A stretch of 64,000 bases of DNA from positions 1 through 64,000 of the forward strand of contig JAPEVC010000198.1 of NCBI GenBank assembly GCA_027946555.1. The letters run 5' to 3'. This document shows positions 57,289-64,000 of this stretch, piece by piece. Every line of letters begins with the position of its first letter. Within the stretch, counting starts at the first letter, position 1. A program made the position numbers and the translations under genes. Source of the DNA: Gnomoniopsis sp. IMI 355080 (lineage: Eukaryota > Ascomycota > Sordariomycetes > Diaporthales > Gnomoniaceae). Under the pieces are notes generated by a model that searched no databases, was not told where the DNA came from, and worked only from the letters and a program-made list of their open reading frames with translations.

Positions 57289-58059
57289 CGTGGCGGTAGA
57301 TATTGCCCGGCACGTTGCCCCGGCGTCTATGAAAGTGCTGAAATTTGGAGTACAGGCAGCATTCACGAGACACTGAGAATTACCGTCACATCTTCTCCCC
57401 ACTCATGGGAAGCCAAATCAAATATATACGTGTGAGCCAAGCGCCTGAAAACCGTACTCATATTACGAAGGTGATAGCCTTGCCTGGTCAGTGACATCGT
57501 GCATAACTGTATGCAATTATATCCACCTAAAATAGCAGGTAGTATCCACTTGGGTTCGCTCACTTCTGGGCATCTCCCGGGAAGTCGTCCTATTTAACTG
57601 GACAGAAGCGCGTTGCCAAGGCGGGAGACGTTCTGCAACGGACCCCTTGAACATTGTCGGCTACGCACGTGGAGTTCCTAGCACGACACGAGCCAGCACA
57701 TCGAGTCAGCGAAGGGTTCGCCTTTTGGATCTAATATAAACTGGTGCAATGCATATTTTCTCATCGATGGAAAGTTGGTGAAAGGAGGAGGCCATATATA
57801 GATGGAGGTCGTGCCGACGTCGTTTAGCATCATGCTTCGCCACAACGGACCATTCTCATCTACTATCGTATCAGAATGGTTACCCCAAACCATTGATAAA
57901 GAGGCCATGGTTGCAGTTTCATTTCCCAATAAATAGCATGCTGGAAAGCGGGTAACCAAGGCGGCGGCCCATGCTGACCGGGGTGATCGAACCCACGAGG
58001 TCAAGATGAGTCAAGATTGCGATCCCGATCAGTCAAATTGGTCGGCTTGTCATTAAGGA
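57289..58059. other. Intergenic region
   Basis: About 770 bp between two minus-strand genes. A TATATATT word at 57421-57428 (minus strand) lies about 135 bp upstream of the nuclease-type gene and may be its TATA box. The 108-codon frame at 57678-58004 has no features. Confidence 0.4.
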
Positions 58060-59338
58060 TCATGTCGTGATGGTAATGTTCCCAGGAAGCTCGGATAGCC
58101 CTGGAAGACATTGTCAGTAAGTCATTACAGTATTGCTGCGGAATAGAAGTCATGTGACATTGACATACACTCATCAACACCCTCCGGCTCTACTACAGTC
58201 TTGCTCTTTTGACAGCTATTAGCAGCCGTATAGCTCTGTGTCGTAAGCTGAGAGCAGCCATCGAAGTTGCATCTCGCATCCATGGCTTTCTGAAGGCTAT
58301 CCCCCTTCCATCCAAATACGTAGTCCGCGTGCCCGCCGTATCCAGTCGGGTCGCCTTGACTCCAAACAAAAGGCTGGCTGCCGTCCTCGGGCCATTCTGA
58401 CTCTGGGAAGACGCTCGTATCCCAGACATTTTCGAGCATGATCTGTGGGATCTGGACAGGGTGGGTGCCGGAGCAGCCGCCGTCGGAGCCAGTAGCGTAC
58501 GAGACATGCGACTTGTGGTCCGCGCTGTCAAGGTTGACACCATCCCAACAGGTGGGAAAGAAGGTCGCGACCCTTACGCCTCCGGCGCAGTACTGCTTGG
58601 GGAAGTCGGAGGTGTCGTTAGATGAGACGCCCATCGGGTTGGGCTCGAAATTCGGCCCGGTGTAGCAGCGAAACGAGTTGGTGTATCCTTGGTTTGCCGT
58701 GCGGGCTTTGGGATCGCCAACAACCATGCGGAAACCCTGAGTATTTGGGTCAGTGGCTTAGCTCCCTGGTTGCCCCTGAAAGATAGATCATCAATTGCGA
58801 ATTCCTTACCGGCTTGAAGGCAGTGATGTTCACAGATGTGTCATCGGGAGACATGTAGTACACCGTCATCCCAGCATTGGCTCCCTCGAGATACTGATTC
58901 GCAATTTGTGGCACACGCTTAAACGTGCCATTCCTGGCACGAAAATACATGACTTGAGTCCAGTAATTTGAGAAGTCCTCATTGAAGGTACACGTCGTGC
59001 ACGACGAATCTTCGGCGACGGTGGCATCCATGGAGACATTGAAAGCGTCCTGTAGAATTTTTTTTTAGAAAACTACCTCCCCTTTCGTATAGATACCGTA
59101 GGAGTCCGGAGAATATCACTTACGCCGCCGACGATCTGATGCATATGCTGCGATGGAGAGACTCCAGGATCGACGACCCTGTTTAAGGAGTTCAGCACCT
59201 CACTTGGTCAAGCGATATTATCTCCCTATGTACTCACGGGTCTAGACGCTCTGTGACTAGCTGCGAGCACGCGAAGCGCAGCATGTTGACAGCGCCAGCG
59301 CCTTGAGCGATGAGTGAAACTGCAATGAACCAATTCAT
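58060..59338 (-). CDS. Secreted DUF1996 protein
   Basis: Five exons, 59338-59238, 59178-59124, 59049-58810, 58736-58169 and 58100-58060, encode 334 residues; all junctions keep phase. A signal peptide (MNWFIAVSLIAQGAGAV) precedes the family start MLRFACSQLVTERLDPVVDPGVSPSQHMHQIVGGDAFNVSM. Further markers are DFSNYWTQVMYFRARNGTFKRVPQIAN, the FPTCWDGVNLDSADHKSHVSY block, and YGGHADYVFGWKGDSLQKAMDARC. A short last exon reads WLSELPGNITITT. DUF1996 proteins are secreted or cell-wall proteins of fungi with unknown function, sometimes linked to copper response. This copy has no added WSC domain. Confidence 0.87.
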
Positions 59339-60388
59339 GGTGACTTTTCGGACGAAAGAGAACGAGAGACAGGTAATGAGCAAGAGAACGTGATGAAGCG
59401 AATCGATCGGACAGCAGGAGGGACGCTAAATGCAGTGAACTAGTAATTGGTGAAAACTTAATTCAAAAAAACATCTTCGTGAATGTTTATAATGTACTCG
59501 CAGTACACCTAACAAGATGATACACTCGCGTTCATACGTTCCTCATTGAATTGTTAATTTCTGGGACCGTTCCAGGCAAATTGACTCCCATGATCCTTCA
59601 TTAAGCATTAAGGTTTATGATTTCGAATTAAGCATCAGAGGTTAAAACCCATGCCAGTGGGGTTCCACCAATCCATCGTCTCCAATCAGTTGTTCAATAA
59701 ATCAAGATTGGGCGCCATATGACCTCGTTTGTAGGTCACTAACAACCTTGTTCTCTTGTGGAACCCTTCCATGTTCCCCAAGGCCTTGCTTGTCCCAGCC
59801 CAGTAGTGGCCCATTGTTTCGAAACACGGACTCATTTGTATCGAACAAGCTACCCGCGGAGTTCAGTAGCACAGAACAAATACCGGATGAACTCAGCAAG
59901 TAACGCATTGATCTGTTCATTAATACGGTATTACATCTTCGGCAGCGGTACAAACAGTTCAGTGCAGTGCTGCATTCGCCATATCTCACGACAATTCGTT
60001 GCACATGGTCCTAAGCTAAGCCAGACTGCGTGTGGCCCAAGGAGTGCAGACTTCGGGATTAATGGGGCGTTGCCATGATGTACGGACGAAACGAAACCAT
60101 GGCATAACCAAGCTCAAGAAGGAAAAAAGAAGCAGTTCGATTCTCATGAATCAATTATATTTGATGACATTAAATAACATGTATGGGTATCGTATTTTCA
60201 TGATGTCTCATGATATCGCACTAAACTTTGGGAGAATTTGTGAAAGCCACACACATCCACCACTTCACGGAGCTAGGCCAGATTTAGATGTCCAGATCAG
60301 ATATGGCGAAATACAGTTTGGTCTCACCAAATCACATCTGCCTCCTCGAGTTATTGTAGTTGTGAAGGATTGGTGTAGTGCCAAGCTC
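59339..60388. other. 1-kb intergenic region
   Basis: Region between two minus-strand genes. AT-rich, no gene or repeat pair recognised. It includes the promoter of the DUF1996 gene and the 3' flank of the PAP2 gene. Confidence 0.45.
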
Positions 60389-61590
60389 TTAGACCATATT
60401 TTCCGGAGCGTGCGACGTTCCGGTTCCCATGCCAGTGTTCACAGGTTTCCGTGAGACCCCATGCGTTCCATTGCTCACGCCATTGTTCCCGATGCCGTTG
60501 TGGTGATGTCCACCGTACATGCCATCCTTGTCACCATACCCCCCCGCGAGCCCGGTACCCCAGCCAGCACGGTGCGTGAAGACCGCATTCGCAAGTTCGG
60601 GGTTGGCAAATTCAAGGGCCGAGCTGCGGTTGAGAGGAATATGGTTGAAGCGCCAGTCCCAGATGGCAGCGTATGTCATGCGGTAAGAGGAGAAAGCCAT
60701 CATGGTGCCAATGATAGCGCCGGCGACAATGTCGTACCAGTTGTGGAACTCGTCGATGGTCAGAGCGCCGCCGATGAGCACGGCGCCGAGGATGGGGGCG
60801 TAGATGGCGACCAGTTTCCACATGCTAGGGTGGTAGTTGGAGAAAACCTTCAGCTTGGCGTTAAGGTATAGATACAGGTAGACAAATCCGCCAAAGGCTG
60901 CGGTGGTATGGCCTGAGGGGAACGACTCGAGGCTGTCATCGATGGTGTCTGGGTCGCCGGTGCAAATGTCGCGCGTGAACATGATCTGCTTGAAGCCGGT
61001 ACTGTCATACTGGTTCTTGATGAGGGAAGTATCGGGCTGGCACACGGCGAGGAAGTGCGGGCGTAGGCCACCGATGAGCCACTTAAGGAAGACCTGGAAG
61101 ACGGCAGCGGTAATAAGAGAGTACAAGACGCCAATGATGGCGTTGTTGGCGTCCCAGAAAGAGCGGATGCGGATCTGCATGCAGAGAACCACGAAGATGG
61201 GGACCAGCACGCCCAGCATGGCGGCAGCCCAGATGGGAACAATCTCGGCTCGCAGGGGGTATGCGAATTGCGGGTAAACAACCTCGCCGTCAGAGAAGGT
61301 CACGGGAAAGGACCGGGTAGGAGCTGGGTGAGCTTCATAAACCTGGGGACGATAATTAGCTTCGTTTTGGAGGTAGTGTGTGGTGTAAGACCACTTACAC
61401 CCAGGCCGATGACTCCCATAATGACCATGGTGAGGATGTCCAGCCACGTGTACTTGAGCCATTGTCCGAAGGAGGGCCTGGTGGCCATGGAGTAGTAAGG
61501 CGAGCTCTTGTTGTGGGATTTTCGGGAGGTGCGAGGAGTGGCAGTGGCGGGACCCTCAGCCACGGGCTGTTTACGGCTGAAGATGCCCAT
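60389..61590 (-). CDS. PAP2-type lipid phosphatase (diacylglycerol pyrophosphate phosphatase-like)
   Basis: Two exons, 61590-61399 and 61342-60389, encode 381 residues; the 56-bp intron (GTAAGT...CCCCAG) keeps phase. Six hydrophobic segments are visible. The three catalytic motifs of the superfamily are in place: KWLIGGLRP (K-x6-RP), FPSGH and FHNWYDIVAG, a His-x3-Asp-type third motif. The layout matches fungal Dpp1/Lpp1 enzymes, which dephosphorylate phosphatidate, lysophosphatidate or diacylglycerol pyrophosphate in vacuolar or other membranes. The C-terminus is Gly/His/Asn-rich and probably disordered. Confidence 0.9.
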
Positions 61591-62727
61591 GTCGACTGGT
61601 GATAATTATTTCCTGGTGTTGCGGTCGTCCGGTCGGGGGAGCTGTCAGTCACGCGTGACTGGTCCTTGCGATGGAGCCTAGAAGATCTCTAGGTCTGTTC
61701 CACGGAATCCTGTGCTGCACTGGATACTGGAATGGATCGAGGGTGTGCACCTGAATCAAGGGACACCTACGACTTGTTATGTATGGACGTGCGGACTTCC
61801 ATCTCACTGTCCTGTAGTACGCCTGACGTCACTCGACACCAGCTATTAGGTGATCATACCCAATGTTGCTGGCCAAATGCCAAATTGGCAATCTGTGAGA
61901 CAACAAGCATCGTAAGAGCTGCATCACGGCGGGTCAACTGCCAAGACGCACAACGGTGAGATCGTCAACTGTGGATGGGTTTTCACGGTCTGGCCCGCTG
62001 GAGGTGAAGCAGCGAGACAAGGGAACGGAAGGATCTTGGCGCCAAGTGACATCACCCTGGCCGCAAACTTGGAATACCCTGTTTTATGGACCCTAGACCC
62101 CTGTACCCGCGTGCATGGGCCCACTTTACTCCTGGCGGGAATTTTGCTCCGGACAGAGCTATGACCACGCTGTGCTCCGGGCTTTGACGTCCCGTCATCA
62201 AAAGTCTCGAAACCACCCATTGCATTTTCGATCCCGATTTAATGTTATATCTTGTCTCACCGACACGGACTCACCTATATTTTGGTAAGACTCCTATTGG
62301 AATTTAACCGAGTACTTCTCAAGAAGGAAGGTACGCGGTCGTAGATATCATTGAACAACATGATGAAGCTTGGGTTACGATCGCTCGGGTTGCACTCGAA
62401 CATTGCCGGCTTCGTTGCTGTCACCCATCAAACCGTGGCGTCCCTTCTTTTGAAGCCTCCTCTGGAAATTCGAGGCTTCGATCTTTGTGCATGCTAATAA
62501 TCTTGAGCTGAGAACAGAAGGGATCGAATCAAGCGATTTCTCATCACCCTCAGTCCGATCAGCCACTGCTTGTTCGCCAGGTTTGAGTGAGACCATTAAA
62601 CGGTGTTTCCTCGAAATAGCGGCGGGTGAATTAGACCGTCCTTTTTTTTTGTCTAAGCACAGATGGAGAAATATTGCCGTAAGGGAGGCTGGCCGTAGGG
62701 TCTACCCGTCTACCTAATCGGGGGCAG
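61591..62727. other. Intergenic, no gene supported
   Basis: About 1.1 kb upstream of the PAP2 gene. The open frames here lack features. A run of nine T lies near 62642. Confidence 0.45.
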
Positions 62728-63011
62728 TGTGCGCGGGGAATCGGACACATCTAGGCTTAGCGCACTAACCAAAATGCCAGTCCGTTTCGGTGTATAGTGT
62801 ATTTGTCCCGCTTTTTCGTACCAATTTCCAGCGGATTTTGAATCAAAAAGGTAGAAAATAAATAAATACTATGCAAATAAAAGTATGTTTATCAAAACAA
62901 AGGAGGCCACACATAGCGTGGTTGTTATAAAAATAAATGTCAATGGTTGGGAGTTTTGGTGGCTAGGAGCTACTATATAGAAACGATGTTGCGTCCGATT
63001 CCCCGTGCACA
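62728..63011. mobile_element. Candidate MITE with 22-bp terminal inverted repeats
   Basis: Bases 62728-62749 and the reverse complement of 62990-63011 agree at 20 of 22 positions, sharing the core CGGGGAATCGGAC. The 240-bp interior is AT-rich and non-coding (AAATAAATAAATA-type sequence near 62858). A clear target-site duplication could not be identified, so the exact ends and superfamily are open. There is no transposase, so it would be non-autonomous. Confidence 0.6.
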
Positions 63012-64000
63012 GGGCCTGCTAATCTAACTTGATTCGCACGTGGCGCAACACTACCTAGGTAGGTGGGTCTTCTGAGCCGTAGCCCGTCTGATACAACATG
63101 GTTGAATATCTACGACATGAATTGGTCGACAGCTACCCGCGAAGTTTTCATGCGGAAGCTGTGCGAAGAAGCACACGTGGAGCGGCCCGGTCATCTACAT
63201 CTGTCCGACTACGCCGCTTCAACGTGAATCATCTCCTACATCGTTCTTCGCAATCTCGTCAGCATTCGAAGCTTCGAAGGGGAAAAGGTCATCTCATGGA
63301 CGATGCTCACAAAATTCACTCCCTAATGGCTGACTAAGTAGGTCTGCCTACCTATAGGCCGACGGTAATTTCGTTAAGCTAACCTGTATGGAACATTATT
63401 TCAGGGGTTTGTGCCAGTTGTGCCTGGAATGATCAGCTGGGTCTAGCCGATTGTGTGCATGTGATTGTCTCCTAGTTTGGTGACAGTATTGCTTATTACA
63501 GACTTCTACTCTAGGCTTCGCAACAGGCCAAGCTTACCTTATTAGTTGGCACTGCTGACCTAGCGTCAACTCTGGGCGCATTCACCTGGCATCCGTGCCT
63601 GGGCGCTTAACGCTACCGGATCACGCCGCCGAATAGGATTGCGCCGGCGAAGGGCACCCACAGGATTCGAAATCGGGCAGCCAATTGCCTCTGCTGGAGA
63701 GAGCTGTCAACTATACCCGAGCGGGCGGAATGCAGCACGCAATGTCACCCCTTTCGACGTGGCGTTGCTGAGAGAGCAAGCCACCTGCGAAAAGACAAGT
63801 TCTCAATAACAGTTTCGATTCGCGGAGAATGCTTGTTTTTGGTGGAGACATCAAGACGGAACAGGTGATGCAATATTCTGGGGCTCAAACGACCCCCAGG
63901 AGGCTGGGGTCGAAACCTGCTATTGGGACTTGGCCTTCTTTTGCCGACCAAAACTCAAATGTAGAACGGCAACCATGATTGGAATTGTATTGGTCTTCAA
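63012..64000. other. Right-end intergenic region
   Basis: About 1 kb without a supported gene. It begins with TACCTAGGTAGGT at 63052, and has a related pair near 63337-63357. The short open frame at 63098-63337 has an unremarkable, arginine-rich composition. Confidence 0.4.

Noticed and set aside
57289..57402. N-terminal extension of the nuclease-type protein
   Set aside because: It would bury a clear signal peptide inside the protein; ATG 57288 was preferred.
57678..58004. 108-codon minus-strand frame between two secreted-protein genes
   Set aside because: No features; the neighbouring DUF1996 gene finishes at 58060 with a proper last exon.
63880..63930. GGGGTCGAAACC near the right end as a tRNA T-arm
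   Set aside because: No D-arm, anticodon stem or acceptor pairing could be found upstream.

Overview
The window is nuclear DNA of a filamentous ascomycete (Pezizomycotina). Genes lie on both strands, most carry one to four short introns of about 50-115 bp with GT...CTAAC...AG signals, and several families are typical of these fungi: Pot1, CorA-like proteins, DUF1996, DUF4267 and degenerate alpha/beta-hydrolase genes. The class is not resolved. The opening run of 20 G looks like a contig end or assembly artefact. All gene models come from reading the sequence; splice sites were chosen from GT/AG signals, phase and family continuity.

Region by region: 0.5-12.3 kb is a conserved housekeeping block with the telomere protein Pot1 (+), the cohesin subunit Scc3/Psc3 (-) and a DHX29-like RNA helicase (-). 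12.9-14.1 kb is an unrecognised protein gene. 15.4-30 kb is an accessory stretch: a decayed alpha/beta-hydrolase gene, two related kinases on the minus strand (17.4-19.5 and 24.4-27.0 kb), a CorA-like membrane protein between them, and gene remnants at 28-30 kb. 30.2-45.3 kb is mostly hydrolases: an isochorismatase-type hydrolase, a secreted acid sphingomyelinase, a CE12-type rhamnogalacturonan acetylesterase, a type-B carboxylesterase, a small hydrophilic protein and a GH106-type alpha-L-rhamnosidase. 45.8-48.1 kb holds an uncharacterised protein and a C2H2 zinc-finger protein. 48.5-48.7 kb holds a tRNA-Lys(CTT) gene of very unusual structure. 51.6-61.6 kb holds a small secreted cysteine-rich protein, a DUF4267 membrane protein, an uncharacterised protein, a secreted endonuclease/exonuclease/phosphatase protein, a DUF1996 secreted protein and a PAP2 lipid phosphatase. 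61.6-64 kb lacks genes but contains a candidate MITE.

How they may work together: the acetylesterase, carboxylesterase and rhamnosidase are all secreted and would suit side-chain removal from rhamnogalacturonan I, with the zinc-finger gene as a possible local regulator; this is inference. The kinase/CorA/hydrolase-remnant group resembles accessory loci of fungal self/non-self recognition, also inference.

The most unusual observation is the tRNA-Lys(CTT) gene. Besides an ordinary 20-nt anticodon-loop intron, it carries a 53-nt insertion exactly between the T-stem and T-loop. The insertion begins GTACGT, contains GCTAAC and ends in CAG, so it looks like a spliceosomal intron inside a Pol III gene. 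It splits the internal B box yet contains a B-box-like sequence of its own.
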